Below are positions 41,941 to 50,997 of a DNA stretch of 64,000 bases, one piece after another. Numbering within the stretch: the first letter of the stretch is position 1; each line of letters opens with the position of its first letter. The DNA is from E44-bin88 sp050123275 (lineage in GTDB: Bacteria > Chloroflexota > Dehalococcoidia > Dehalococcoidales > BS750m-G39): positions 1 through 64,000 of the forward strand of contig JASFHK010000006.1 of assembly GCA_050123275.1 (NCBI GenBank), given 5' to 3'. Under the pieces are notes generated by a model. The model saw only the letters and a list, made by a program, of their open reading frames with translations, did not search any database and was not told the origin of the DNA. The position numbers were made by a program, and so were the translations under genes.

Positions 41941-42780
41941 TTATTTCTCCTCGTCTTTAAGTAGGTCGTTGAAAACGTCGGTGTGGTAGATTTCATGGTC
42001 GCGGATGCGAAGCAGCAGTTTTTTAAGACCGGCGTCTTTCGTTTGCTTGGCGGCCTTATCGTATTTATCGGCTACCTTTTTCTCTATCTCAATGTCGGAG
42101 CGCAGCATGTCGCCCAGCTTGCGGGACTGGTTGACCTTGGTGTGCTCGAGTATGGGGCGGCTGCCGCCTTCGACCAGCTCCTCGGCCAGCCAGCCCAGGT
42201 GTTGCATCTCGTTGATAGCTTGGTCCTCGAACTGCTTCTTGGCCTCGGCGTCGGTGGCCAGGTACGATTGCAACAGGTATTGTAAAATCACGGTGTACTC
42301 GTGCTCGATACCCCAGTTGAGCACCTCGGTGGTCTCGTCCTTGAGGTCGCCCTGCTGGTCGGTAGCGCCTTCCTTTTTGGCCTTTTCCACGAAGTGCTCG
42401 AAGTCGCCCTGGTGGGACTCCTCGTCGGAGAGGATGCGCTTGAGCAGCCGCTTTATCTTGGGGTCGTCGATGGCCTTGATGTGCTCTTTATAGAGCTTGA
42501 TGGCGTCGCCTTCCAGCAGCACGTCGTTGGACATCCATTCCGAAACCGCCTTGCCGCCCATGCGCATGTTCCCCCGCGTCAGGCTGGGGGTGCCGCCCAG
42601 TTCGACGACGGTCTCGGCCAGCCAGTCCAGGTGGCGCATTTCCTCCCGGGCCAGCCCCTCGATTTCGCAGGACATCTCGCCTTCGCCCATGGCGTAGGCG
42701 TGGAGCAGGTACTGAATGATAGCGCCGTGCTCCCCCTCGATATCCAGATTCAACATTTCAATGATTTTCTCTTTGTCCAT
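41941..42780 (-). CDS. Double ferritin-like domain protein
   Basis: The 279-residue protein contains two ferritin-like four-helix domains in tandem: residues 1-135 (IEGEHGAIIQYLLHAY, EEMRHLDWLAE, DEESHQGDFEHF) and 150-279 (IEHEYTVILQYLLQSY, NEMQHLGWLAEEL, DHEIYHTDVFNDL). Each keeps the ExxH diiron ligands. It is likely a bacterioferritin-type iron store or peroxide scavenger formed by duplication. It overlaps the previous gene's stop by 1 base (TAATG). Confidence 0.85.
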   Translation of the reverse strand: MDKEKIIEMLNLDIEGEHGAIIQYLLHAYAMGEGEMSCEIEGLAREEMRHLDWLAETVVELGGTPSLTRGNMRMGGKAVSEWMSNDVLLEGDAIKLYKEHIKAIDDPKIKRLLKRILSDEESHQGDFEHFVEKAKKEGATDQQGDLKDETTEVLNWGIEHEYTVILQYLLQSYLATDAEAKKQFEDQAINEMQHLGWLAEELVEGGSRPILEHTKVNQSRKLGDMLRSDIEIEKKVADKYDKAAKQTKDAGLKKLLLRIRDHEIYHTDVFNDLLKDEEK

Positions 42781-43043
42781 TACTCCTCCTTAGCTTTTTT
42801 ATCGCTTTTTTTATTGTTGTTCATGAGCTCTTCCCATCGCTCCGGGCCCAGGCACTGTGGCGCCGAGGTGCACCACTCGATGCAGGAAGGCACCTTCTCC
42901 TTGTAAACATACTGCTTGCACTCGGGGCATTTCACCCTCATCTCGTCGGAGAAGATTTCGACCTCGTAGCCGCAGTTGGGGCACTTGTGTATCGAAACCC
43001 GCAGGTTGCGCATGTCCTGTCCCGGGCACTTGCCGTAGGTCAT
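42780..43043 (-). CDS. Small zinc-ribbon protein
   Basis: The 87-residue protein has two CxxC pairs, CPNCGYEVEIFSDE and CPECKQYVYKE, then a CIEWCTSAPQC segment and a Lys-rich tail. This is a zinc-ribbon fold with extra Cys. It lies between the rubredoxin-type gene and the ferritin-like gene in an O2-response operon, so it may be an accessory electron or metal carrier. Family not recognised. Confidence 0.7.
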   Translation of the reverse strand: MTYGKCPGQDMRNLRVSIHKCPNCGYEVEIFSDEMRVKCPECKQYVYKEKVPSCIEWCTSAPQCLGPERWEELMNNNKKSDKKAKEE

Positions 43044-43046
43044 TGC

Positions 43047-43736
43047 CTAATCCTCTATCTTCTCAAACTCGCTCTTCTCGGCGCCGCAGACGGGGCAGAC
43101 CCAGTCGTCGGGTATTTCCTCGAAGGGCGTACCCGGCTTAATGCCGCCGTCGGGGTCGCCCAGCTCGGGGTCGTAAACGTATTCGCAGACGGTGCATCTG
43201 TATTTAGCCATCTTGGTTCCTGCCTCCTTTTTTTCCTCGACATAGCTGGGGGCGGTCTTGGGGGTGGTGCCCCGCTTGACCTGGTGGTAGTAGGCGTAGG
43301 TCATCGGCTCGCCTTCCCCGATAACCTCGGCGCCCGCCAGCTTGCCGATAAAAATGCTGTGCGTTCCCGCATCCACCTCCTGGAGCACTTTGGCTTCCAG
43401 GTAGGCCAGGGTGTGGTCGGTGACCACGGGCGCTCCGGTAACGCCCATTTTATGCTTGATGCCCTTGAACTTGTCGATGTCGCGCCCGGACTTGAAGCCG
43501 AAGTGGCCGATAAAGGCCAGCGGCGTGTCCTGGGCCAGAATCGAGGCGGTGAAGACCTTACTGCTCCTGATGTACGCGTAGGTCAGGTTTTGTTTGTTGA
43601 TGCTGACGGCGATGGTGGGGGGCTGGGAGGTAATCTGGAAGACGGTGTTAGCCACCTGCCCGTTCAGCCTGTCACCCTTGTAGGAGCTTACGATGTAGAG
43701 TCCATAACCTATTTTGTAGAGGGCCTTGGTGTCCAT
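43047..43736 (-). CDS. hrb: High-molecular-weight rubredoxin (flavin reductase plus rubredoxin)
   Basis: Residues 1-165 are a flavin-reductase-like FMN domain (KIGYGLYIVSSYKGDRLNG, VAVSINKQN-type strands). Residues 178-229 form a rubredoxin with YRCTVCEYVYDPELGDPDGGI and WVCPVCGAEKSEF, binding one Fe by four Cys. It passes NAD(P)H electrons to FprA, as in Moorella. The gene is in the same operon, which supports this. Confidence 0.93.
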   Translation of the reverse strand: MDTKALYKIGYGLYIVSSYKGDRLNGQVANTVFQITSQPPTIAVSINKQNLTYAYIRSSKVFTASILAQDTPLAFIGHFGFKSGRDIDKFKGIKHKMGVTGAPVVTDHTLAYLEAKVLQEVDAGTHSIFIGKLAGAEVIGEGEPMTYAYYHQVKRGTTPKTAPSYVEEKKEAGTKMAKYRCTVCEYVYDPELGDPDGGIKPGTPFEEIPDDWVCPVCGAEKSEFEKIED

Positions 43737-43748
43737 CTTTCACCTCGC

Positions 43749-44984
43749 TTACATCAGGTCTTTTTCGCTCTCTTCAACCGCTTTCTTCAGCTCCGCCGCC
43801 AGCTGGGGCGGCAGCCCTTCGACGTCGACGTGTAAAAATCCCCGCACGATAGTGGCGGTGGCTTCGTTTCGGGTCAGACCGCGCGCCATCAGGTATTCCA
43901 CTTCCTCCTCGGCAATCTTGCCCACGGCCGCCTCGTGAGAGAGGTCGATGCCGGCCAGGTTGCCCTTGAGCTCGGGTATGGCGTGGATGGTGCCCGTCTC
44001 GCCCAGTATCAGCCCCCGGCACTCCAGGTGCCCCTTGACGTCGGGGGCGTTGCCCTCGATAAAGCCGCGGGCGATAATGGTGCCACCCGTGGTGAGCGCC
44101 CGCGATATCGTCTCGGTCTTGGCGCCCGGTGCGTTGAGCAGCGTCCGGGAGCCGATGTCCATGTGCGAGTCCGGCGGCGCTACTAAGATACTATTATACC
44201 TTACCGTGGCGTTTTCGCCAGTGCATACGGCCAGCGGGTTCGTTTGCAACGAACGCACCGGCTTCATCAGCACGTAGTTGCTCAAGAATAAGCCGTTGTC
44301 CTCGATGATGGTGCCGGTGCGGGGGCGCACCGCTATCTCCGGGTTCCAGCTGTGAATCATGGTGAAGGTGACCTTGGCCCCCTTCTTGATATAGAACTCG
44401 GAGACGCCCAGATGCATACCCGGCTCGTTGCCCGAGGCCACGGTACAGCCGGTGACGATATGCAGCTCGGAGTTTTCCTCGGCGATAACGATGTTGTGCA
44501 CGTTCTGGGCCAGCTTCGCCTTAGCCAGATAGAGGCAGGACTGGACGGGATAGACCGTCTTTTGCCCCGGCAGCGCCCGTATAAAATAGCCGTCGCTGTC
44601 CTTGAGCTCGATGTGGGCGGTGTATTTATCGGTGTCCACCGCCACCGCCCGCCACCAGTAGTCGGCCAGCCAGTCGTACTTTTCCAGCGCCTGGCTCATG
44701 GCCATTATCTCGATGCCTTCCTGTTGGCTGGAGAAGTGGACGGGCATGTTGTCCATCTGAATAAAAGTGCCCGAGCGCTGGCTGGTGTCGTCCAGGATGA
44801 CGCCGGCCTCAAGCATCTGCTCTTTGGCTTTAGCCGGCAGCCGGGAGGGGTCTTCCTGATAAGACTGCTCCCCGGCCTCGGCGTTGAAAGCGTCTATATC
44901 GATATCCTCGCCGATAGAGGCGGCTTTGGTGATAGCGGCCTTGGCCTTCTCCTTATAGGAAGGGGGGGATTTTATTTTACGCAT
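43749..44984 (-). CDS. sufB: SufB-like Fe-S cluster scaffold
   Basis: The ATG at 44984 with GAGGAG 8 bases upstream gives 411 residues, while a longer in-frame extension overlaps sufC and is not coding. The beta-helical SufB/D core shows NVHNIVIAEENSELHIVTGC, IIEDNGLFLSNYV, SRALTTGGTIIARG and the ending DLSHEAAVGKIAEEEVEYLMARGL. It works with SufC to assemble Fe-S clusters. No separate sufD or sufS is visible, so a minimal SufBC pair as in many anaerobes and archaea is inferred. Confidence 0.88.
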   Translation of the reverse strand: MRKIKSPPSYKEKAKAAITKAASIGEDIDIDAFNAEAGEQSYQEDPSRLPAKAKEQMLEAGVILDDTSQRSGTFIQMDNMPVHFSSQQEGIEIMAMSQALEKYDWLADYWWRAVAVDTDKYTAHIELKDSDGYFIRALPGQKTVYPVQSCLYLAKAKLAQNVHNIVIAEENSELHIVTGCTVASGNEPGMHLGVSEFYIKKGAKVTFTMIHSWNPEIAVRPRTGTIIEDNGLFLSNYVLMKPVRSLQTNPLAVCTGENATVRYNSILVAPPDSHMDIGSRTLLNAPGAKTETISRALTTGGTIIARGFIEGNAPDVKGHLECRGLILGETGTIHAIPELKGNLAGIDLSHEAAVGKIAEEEVEYLMARGLTRNEATATIVRGFLHVDVEGLPPQLAAELKKAVEESEKDLM

Positions 44985-45706
44985 CGAGCACACTCCTCGT
45001 AGCCGTTTTCCTTGACGCTGGTCAGAATCTCGCGGGGGTCTCCCTGGCAGACGATGCTGCCGTTGAGCATGACGTAGCCGGTGCGCACGTTGATGTAGTC
45101 CAAAATATGGCCGGTGTGGGTGATGATAAGCCCCATGCACTTGCGGGTGCGTATCGGGCAGTCCTTTTCCAAAAGCTCGTTGAGCAGCTGGCCGATGAGG
45201 GCGATGTTGACCAGGTCGACGCCGGACTCGGGCTCGTCGAGCAGGGTCAATTCCGGTTTTTGCGCCAGCAACTGCATCAGCTCGGCGCGCTTTATCTCCC
45301 CGCCGGAGAAGCCGTAGTTGATGTCTCTGTCCAGGAAGCCGGTCAGGTCGGCTCTTTCCGCCAGCGTCTCCACGGTCTTTTCGTCGCCCTTGCCCCTCAT
45401 GGCGGCATTGACCATGTCCCGCGTGCTTACGCCGCGCACCACCGGCGGGCGCTGGAAGGAGATACCGATGCCTAGACGCGCCCTCTCGTCGACGCTCATT
45501 TTGGTGATGTCCTTGCCCTTGAAGCTGATGCTGCCCCTGGTCGTCTGGTAGCGGGGGAAGCCCATAATCGCCATGAGCAGGGTGGTCTTGCCGCTGCCGT
45601 TGGGCCCGAAGAGGGCGTGCGTCTCGCCGGTATCTATCTTGAGATTGATGCCTTTCAGAATTTCCCGGCCCTCTACGGCCACGTGCAGGTTTTTTATCTC
45701 CAGCAT
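44972..45706 (-). CDS. sufC: SufC Fe-S assembly ATPase
   Basis: The 244-residue ABC-type cytosolic ATPase has Walker A GPNGSGKTTLLMA near residue 35, signature YGFSGGEIKRAELM, and Walker B LTLLDEPESGVDL. The SufC-specific GFPRYQTTRGSISFKGKDI is present. It overlaps sufB by 13 bases, ensuring equal production. It energises the SufB scaffold. Confidence 0.95.
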   Translation of the reverse strand: MLEIKNLHVAVEGREILKGINLKIDTGETHALFGPNGSGKTTLLMAIMGFPRYQTTRGSISFKGKDITKMSVDERARLGIGISFQRPPVVRGVSTRDMVNAAMRGKGDEKTVETLAERADLTGFLDRDINYGFSGGEIKRAELMQLLAQKPELTLLDEPESGVDLVNIALIGQLLNELLEKDCPIRTRKCMGLIITHTGHILDYINVRTGYVMLNGSIVCQGDPREILTSVKENGYEECARCVK

Positions 45707-45726
45707 ACCGCTTTGCCTCCTCTTAT

Positions 45727-46257
45727 CTAGCCTCCGTCCAGGGAGTGGTGTTCCTTGTCGGCGAACCAGGCGGCGGGGTCTTTGATGTATTCGTAGTAGT
45801 CGAGCAGCACCAGGTAGTGCTCCCTCTCTTCGCCGGCCACGGCGTAGTAAAAATTCCTCTCGGCTTCGAGGCCGGCCTCCGCCCCCCGGCGCACGTAATA
45901 GTCGAAAGTCTTGTTTTCTAGGCTCATCGCCTTCTCCACGGCATCGAGCTCGGTTTTAAGCACTCTGACTCCGGCGCTCATCTCATCAATGGCGCGGGCG
46001 AATATCGTTCTCAGGGCGCTGCCGCCGTCGGGCTCGAAGGCGACCGACGGCCAGCCCCTCTCTTCCCTGATGTCATTGTATATGTTCTCGAACTTACGGC
46101 GGTGGTAGTCCTCTTCCGCCGCCAGCTTGGCTAACAGCTTTTTGCCCAGCTCGTTGCCGCTTTCCTGGCTGGCTTTCAGGTAAAACTCCTTGCCGTCAAT
46201 CTCCATCTGAATGGCCGTTTTGAGCCCGTCTAGTGTTCTTTCCTGCTCCAAAGTCAT
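45727..46257 (-). CDS. Ferritin-like (rubrerythrin-type) protein, copy A
   Basis: The 176-residue four-helix protein has IQMEIDGKEFY, AAEEDYHRRKFENIY and VAGEEREHYLVLLDY, giving the Glu/ExxH ligands of a diiron site. The C-terminal rubredoxin domain of classical rubrerythrin is missing. It probably reduces peroxide with electrons from a separate rubredoxin. It precedes sufC in the same direction after a 20-base gap. Confidence 0.82.
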   Translation of the reverse strand: MTLEQERTLDGLKTAIQMEIDGKEFYLKASQESGNELGKKLLAKLAAEEDYHRRKFENIYNDIREERGWPSVAFEPDGGSALRTIFARAIDEMSAGVRVLKTELDAVEKAMSLENKTFDYYVRRGAEAGLEAERNFYYAVAGEEREHYLVLLDYYEYIKDPAAWFADKEHHSLDGG

Positions 46258-46293
46258 CGTTCATTCTCCGTATGTTTTGAACTATCATCGGCC

Positions 46294-46773
46294 TTATGAT
46301 ATTGACTTTTTTAGCTGCGTGAGCTGGGCAAGGTGCTCTCTTTCCTGGTTAATGATATTGAGGATGACCTTCTGGTCGACGGGCTTGACGATGTCTTTCA
46401 TCTCGGTATAGAAGAGAATAGAGTCTTTTTCCGCCCGGATGCCGATGTCCAGGGCCTCAGCTTCGGAGTTGACCCTGGCGGCTATCTGTTGGGCGTGGGC
46501 GGTGTCGGTGAAGACGGAGCTGTCGACGAGCGACTTCAGGTAGAGCCGATAGTCTTCGGCGTAGTCAGACGGGGGCTGGTATTCCCCCACCGTTTTGAGC
46601 ATGTTCTGGAAGGTGTTCTGGTGCTTGATTTCCTCCTCGGCCAGGTGCTCATAAATGGCGCGGGTTTGGTCGTTCCGGGTCCGGTCGGCTAAAGCCTGGT
46701 AAAAAGCAGCGCCGTTCTTCTCAATGCCGATAGCTATTTCCACTAGCTCGCTGCCGGAAAAAATTATGGACAT
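46294..46773 (-). CDS. Ferritin-like (rubrerythrin-type) protein, copy B
   Basis: The 159-residue protein has IGIEKNGAAFYQALADR, LAEEEIKHQNTFQNML and NQEREHLAQLTQL diiron ligands. It also lacks a rubredoxin domain. Its start follows GGGGGATAGG. It is the first gene of the run leading to suf, suggesting coupled control of iron-cluster repair and peroxide defence. Confidence 0.82.
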   Translation of the reverse strand: MSIIFSGSELVEIAIGIEKNGAAFYQALADRTRNDQTRAIYEHLAEEEIKHQNTFQNMLKTVGEYQPPSDYAEDYRLYLKSLVDSSVFTDTAHAQQIAARVNSEAEALDIGIRAEKDSILFYTEMKDIVKPVDQKVILNIINQEREHLAQLTQLKKSIS

Positions 46774-46880
46774 CCTATCCCCCTAATTTACTATTGATAC
46801 CATATTAACCGCTGGGCACTAACAAAAATATAAAATCGGGGATGGAAAGGTTACAAAGTTATCACATTTGGCTTGATAAG

Positions 46881-47231
46881 CTAGATTTCGATGAAGAGCT
46901 GGTCGTCTCTGACCTGTACCGGGTATGTCTTCAGGTTCTTGGGGGCTTTCAGGGCTCTGCCCACCCGGGACAGGACACCGGTGCCTCTCAGCCAGCGCAC
47001 CACCTTGCCGTCCTTGAGGTCGAACTGCGAGCCGTGCAGGGGACAGGTGACCACGGTGCCTTCCAGAGTACCCTGGGCCAGTTTGCCCTTCATATGGGGG
47101 CAACGGTTGCTGACGGCGTAGTAGCTGTCGCCGACCATGGCCAGAAGAATCTCCTCAGGCGCAGCCGGGATGGCTTTCATGGCCCCGTCTTCCAGCTCTC
47201 CGACCTTGCCGGCTTTAAGCTCCTGGCTCAT
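46881..47231 (-). CDS. Rieske-type 2Fe-2S ferredoxin
   Basis: The ATG at 47231 with GGGAGG 8 bases upstream gives 116 residues. The Rieske ligands are Cys44-His46 (CPHMKG) and Cys63-His66 (CPLHGSQF). It is a soluble electron carrier of the kind that serves oxygenases or acts alone. No oxygenase subunit lies beside it; the upstream neighbour on the same strand is a molybdenum hydroxylase whose stop is about 70 bases away. Confidence 0.88.
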   Translation of the reverse strand: MSQELKAGKVGELEDGAMKAIPAAPEEILLAMVGDSYYAVSNRCPHMKGKLAQGTLEGTVVTCPLHGSQFDLKDGKVVRWLRGTGVLSRVGRALKAPKNLKTYPVQVRDDQLFIEI

Positions 47232-47301
47232 CCGGCTCACCTCCCGAAGCCTTATCGGCTAGTTATTGTACCTGTAGTATAGCTAATAAAGGCACAAAAA
47301 G

Positions 47302-49608
47302 CTACACCTGTCTCTTTTCTTTGAGCGCTTTTACTATTTTCTCCGGCGTTACCGGCAACTCCTTGAACCAGATGCCGGTGGCGTCGTGGATGGCGCTGAC
47401 CACCGCCGGCGGCGCGCTGACGATGCTGCCCTCGCTGGTCTCCTTAGCGCCGAACGGCCCCTCGGGGTCGTCGGTGACGATATCAATCTGCTTGATATCG
47501 GGCACGTCCATGGCCAGTGGCATCTTGTAATCGAGCAGGGTGGCGTTGAGTGTCTTGCCCTTGTCCATGATGAAGTCCTCGTAAATGGCCTGCCCCAGCC
47601 CCTGGATAGCCCCGCCGTCGATTTGCCCCTCGGCCTGTATCGGGCTTAGCAGCCGCCCGCAGTCGGAGGCGATGGTGAAGTCCTTAACGGTAAGCTTGCC
47701 CGTTTCCATATCAACTCCCACCCGCGCCGTGTGGGCGGTAAAGCTGTAGTTGACGGCGCCGTTGCCGGTGCCGTGGGCCAGGTCGAGGTGGGCGATGCCG
47801 TAGCTGGAATAGCCGGTGCCCATGATAACCGCCCCCGTTCCCGAGTAACAGGCGCTGCGAGCCAGCTGTATGAAAGGCATCTTTTTAGACGGGTCGGTTT
47901 TAAGGAAGACTTCGCTCAACCGTATTTCAACGTCCCCCGGCTTCACCTGCCATTCCCTGGCGGCGGCATCGAGCAGCTGTTTTCTGACCTGGCGGGCGGC
48001 TTTCTGGGTGGCCTGCCCGGCCAGTATGGTGACGCGGCTGCCGTAGCTGCCGGGGTCGACGGGTGTGTAGGCGGTGTCCACCCTTTTTATGCTGACGTCC
48101 TCAAGTTTAACGCCCAGCTCTTCGGCGGCAATCATGCAGAGCACGGTGTCCGAGCCCTGGCCGCAGTCGGTGGCGCCGGTGATGAGGTTGACGGTGCCGT
48201 CCTCGCAGAGACGGATAATAGCGGCGCAGGCCTGGTGGCCCATCTGGCGGGCGCCGCCGGAGTAGGAGGTGCCGGAAATACCGGTACCCCAGACAATAGG
48301 CCCCTCTCGCTTGGGCATTTTATCTTTATCCCTCCAGAGCGGGTCTTTGACCGCCTCTTCGAGGGCGGTCTTCAGGCCGCAGGTATACAGTGACACGCCG
48401 TTTATCGTCTCGTAGACCTCGCCCTTCTTGGGGTTGTCGATGGCGTTGCGCATGCGGAAATCCACCGGGTCGATGCCCATTTCCTCGGCAATCATCTCCA
48501 TCTGTATCTCGGCGGCAAAGCGGCTGTGGGTGACGCCGTGTCCCCGCATCGCCGCCCCGATGGGATTGTTGGTGAAGACGCGGTAGCCGTCGTATTTGAA
48601 GTTGGGCAGGTGGTAGGGGATACCGGTCATAAAGCCGACCAGGTACATGGAAAGCGGGCCGATGGCGGTGTAGCCGCCGCCGTCGGCGACAACCCGTTGT
48701 GCTAGCGCCGTCAGCTTGCCTTCTTTGTCCACGCCCATCTTGCTGTAAACAATCATGCTGTGGCGCCTGCGGCTGGTGGCCAGCTCTTCTTCCATGCTCT
48801 CGATGTATTTCACCGGCTTGCCCGTTATTTTGGAGAGCAGCACGGAGCAGAAGTCACCGGCCAGCGAGTCGTTCTTGGTGCCGCCGAAGCCGCCGCCGAT
48901 GAAAGGCTGGACGACCCTTACCTTGCTCAGAGGCAGCTTGAAGCAGGCCGCCAGGTGGCGGTAGTGAAAGTAGGGGCTTTGCTTGGCCGCCCAGACGGTA
49001 ATGCCGTTGGCGTCATCGTATTGGGCCAGCGTCGCCGGCGGCTCCAGGTAGCCGTGGGTGGCTCTTGAGGTTCTGAATCTATCCTCGCGGACGATATGGG
49101 CGTCGGCGAAGGCCTTTTCCGCGTCGCCGAAGTCCCAGTGGTACTCCACGCTGATGTTATTCTTTACATAATCGTGCACTTTGGGGGCGCCGTCCTTTAG
49201 AGCCTCTTCGGGGTCGAAGACACCGGGCAGCTCCTCGTAGTCGACCTTGATGAGCCGGGTGGCCTCCTCGGCGGTGTCCTCGTCGACGGCGGCCACGCCG
49301 GCCACGGCCTCGGCCATGTAGCGCACTTTATCCACCGCCAGGGGAACTTCGTCCCGGGTGGAGCGCATCCAGCCCCAGCTCCAGCCGCCGAAGTCCCGGC
49401 CGGTGACCACCGCCTCGACGCCGGGAAGTTTGAGGGCTTTGGAAACGTCGATATTGATAATCCTGGCGTGAGGGTAGGGGCTGCGCAGCAGCTTACACCA
49501 GAGCATGCCGGGCAGGGAGTAGTCGGCGGCATACTTGGCTTCGCCGGTCACCTTTTCCCTGGCGTCGACGCGGGGCACCCGCTCGCCGATAACAGCGAAA
49601 TCAGCCAT
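47302..49608 (-). CDS. Molybdenum hydroxylase large subunit (4-hydroxybenzoyl-CoA reductase-like)
   Basis: The 768-residue molybdopterin-cytosine-dinucleotide-binding subunit of the xanthine dehydrogenase family has GEAKYAADYSLPG, QPFIGGGFGG, AAMRGHGVTHSR, TDCGQGSDTV and GPFGAKETSEG with the catalytic Glu near the C-terminus. Several blocks resemble HcrA of 4-hydroxybenzoyl-CoA reductase rather than CO dehydrogenase (the AYRCSFR loop of CoxL is absent). The reaction, inferred, is reductive dehydroxylation of an aryl-CoA or oxidation of an aromatic or heterocyclic compound. The downstream partner subunits are 1-2 bases upstream in the operon. Confidence 0.88.
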   Translation of the reverse strand: MADFAVIGERVPRVDAREKVTGEAKYAADYSLPGMLWCKLLRSPYPHARIINIDVSKALKLPGVEAVVTGRDFGGWSWGWMRSTRDEVPLAVDKVRYMAEAVAGVAAVDEDTAEEATRLIKVDYEELPGVFDPEEALKDGAPKVHDYVKNNISVEYHWDFGDAEKAFADAHIVREDRFRTSRATHGYLEPPATLAQYDDANGITVWAAKQSPYFHYRHLAACFKLPLSKVRVVQPFIGGGFGGTKNDSLAGDFCSVLLSKITGKPVKYIESMEEELATSRRRHSMIVYSKMGVDKEGKLTALAQRVVADGGGYTAIGPLSMYLVGFMTGIPYHLPNFKYDGYRVFTNNPIGAAMRGHGVTHSRFAAEIQMEMIAEEMGIDPVDFRMRNAIDNPKKGEVYETINGVSLYTCGLKTALEEAVKDPLWRDKDKMPKREGPIVWGTGISGTSYSGGARQMGHQACAAIIRLCEDGTVNLITGATDCGQGSDTVLCMIAAEELGVKLEDVSIKRVDTAYTPVDPGSYGSRVTILAGQATQKAARQVRKQLLDAAAREWQVKPGDVEIRLSEVFLKTDPSKKMPFIQLARSACYSGTGAVIMGTGYSSYGIAHLDLAHGTGNGAVNYSFTAHTARVGVDMETGKLTVKDFTIASDCGRLLSPIQAEGQIDGGAIQGLGQAIYEDFIMDKGKTLNATLLDYKMPLAMDVPDIKQIDIVTDDPEGPFGAKETSEGSIVSAPPAVVSAIHDATGIWFKELPVTPEKIVKALKEKRQV

Positions 49609-49609
49609 G

Positions 49610-50083
49610 TTATTTGCCCTCCATGTCTTCGGCGGCGGCTTTGACCGATTCGATAATCTTGGTGTAACCGGTGCAGCGGCAGAAGTTGCCGCTCAAGCCT
49701 TTTCTTATCTCTTCATCGCTGGGCTTGGGGTTCTCGTCGAGCAGCGCCTTGGAGGACATTATCATCCCCGGCGTGCAGAAGCCGCACTGGAAGCCACCGT
49801 GGTCGACGAAAGCCTGCTGTATGGGGTGCAGTTTGTCGCCTTCGGCCAACCCCTCGACGGTGGTAATCTCCTTGCCGTCGGCCTCGACGGCCAAAACCAG
49901 GCAGGAGTTGACCGCTTTGCCGTCCATGATAACGGTACAGGCGCCGCACTCGCCCGCTCCACAGCCCTCTTTGGTGCCGGTCAGCCCCAGCTCTTCGCGG
50001 ATAACGTCGAGCAGGGTACGGTGGGGCGGCACCGAAATATCATAATCCTTGCCGTTTACCTTGAATTTTATCTGCTTCATCAA
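49610..50083 (-). CDS. Molybdenum hydroxylase 2Fe-2S small subunit
   Basis: The 157-residue protein has the plant-type 2Fe-2S motif CGAGECGACTVIMDGKAVNSC in the N-terminal half and the second cluster from CGFCTPG and CRCTGY. It transfers electrons from molybdenum to the FAD subunit. It starts 2 bases after the FAD-subunit stop and ends 1 base before the large-subunit start. Confidence 0.94.
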   Translation of the reverse strand: MMKQIKFKVNGKDYDISVPPHRTLLDVIREELGLTGTKEGCGAGECGACTVIMDGKAVNSCLVLAVEADGKEITTVEGLAEGDKLHPIQQAFVDHGGFQCGFCTPGMIMSSKALLDENPKPSDEEIRKGLSGNFCRCTGYTKIIESVKAAAEDMEGK

Positions 50084-50085
50084 AA

Positions 50086-50961
50086 CTAACTCCGAATGGC
50101 TTGCTCTATGGCTCTTTTCACCAGTACCTCGACCATGTCGCGGCGGTATTCCGCCGAGGCCCGGTGGTCGCTAATAGGTTTGGACTCTTCAGCGGCGGCT
50201 TTGGCCGCTTTCGCGATATTGCCGTCGAACTTTTGCCCTTTTAGTATGGCTTCCGCTTTATTAACCCGAATCGGGGTGGGCGCCACCGATTCCAGCCCTA
50301 TCCGTATCTCCTGACAGGTACCGTTGCCGGCGACGATGAGCACGGCCACGCCGACGACGGCCAAATCCATAGCCTGGCGCGGGCTGAGTTTTATAAAAGC
50401 CCATTTACTGCCGGCGGGTGGGGTGGGTATTTGAATTTCGGTCACTATCTCGTCCTTGATTACCGTCCGGTTGGGGCCGGTGAAAAAGTCGGCGACGGCC
50501 ACCGTTCTGGCGCCCTTTGTGCCCGCTAGCTTCAGCCTAGCATCGAGGACGAGCAGGGCGGGGGCGGAATCAGCGGAGGGTACGGCGTTACAGATGTTGC
50601 CGGCGATGGTGCCCCGGTTCCTCACCTGCGGGGAGGCCATGTTTGCGGCGGCTTGGGCCAGGACGCCGAATTTCTCTCTTATCACCGGGGAGTCGATTAC
50701 CGCCCGGATGGTGGCCAGGGCGCCAATGGCCAGCCCTTTGGCTTTGTCGTATTTAATGTAGTCCAGGCCAGGTATCTTCTTGAGGTCGATGATATACTGC
50801 GGCGCTTCGACCAGCCGTCCCTTTAGCTGGGGGATGAGGTCGGTGCCGCCGGCGATGAGCCTGGCTTTCCCTTTATATTGATTGAGCAGGGAAAGAGCTT
50901 CATCAACCGTTTTCGGGGTTAAATAGTCGAACTGGGGTAATCTTCGGTAGAAGGTTACCAT
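50086..50961 (-). CDS. Molybdenum hydroxylase FAD subunit
   Basis: The 291-residue FAD-binding protein of the CoxM/HcrB type has AGGTDLIPQLKG, IGALATIRAVID and RNRGTIAGNICNAVPSAD. The extra 4Fe-4S insertion seen in Thauera HcrB is missing, so electrons probably leave to another acceptor. It lies 36 bases downstream of the CoA-transferase gene. Confidence 0.93.
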   Translation of the reverse strand: MVTFYRRLPQFDYLTPKTVDEALSLLNQYKGKARLIAGGTDLIPQLKGRLVEAPQYIIDLKKIPGLDYIKYDKAKGLAIGALATIRAVIDSPVIREKFGVLAQAAANMASPQVRNRGTIAGNICNAVPSADSAPALLVLDARLKLAGTKGARTVAVADFFTGPNRTVIKDEIVTEIQIPTPPAGSKWAFIKLSPRQAMDLAVVGVAVLIVAGNGTCQEIRIGLESVAPTPIRVNKAEAILKGQKFDGNIAKAAKAAAEESKPISDHRASAEYRRDMVEVLVKRAIEQAIRS

Positions 50962-50997
50962 GGTCTAAAGACCTTTCTAGCTAAACACGTGCGCGGT

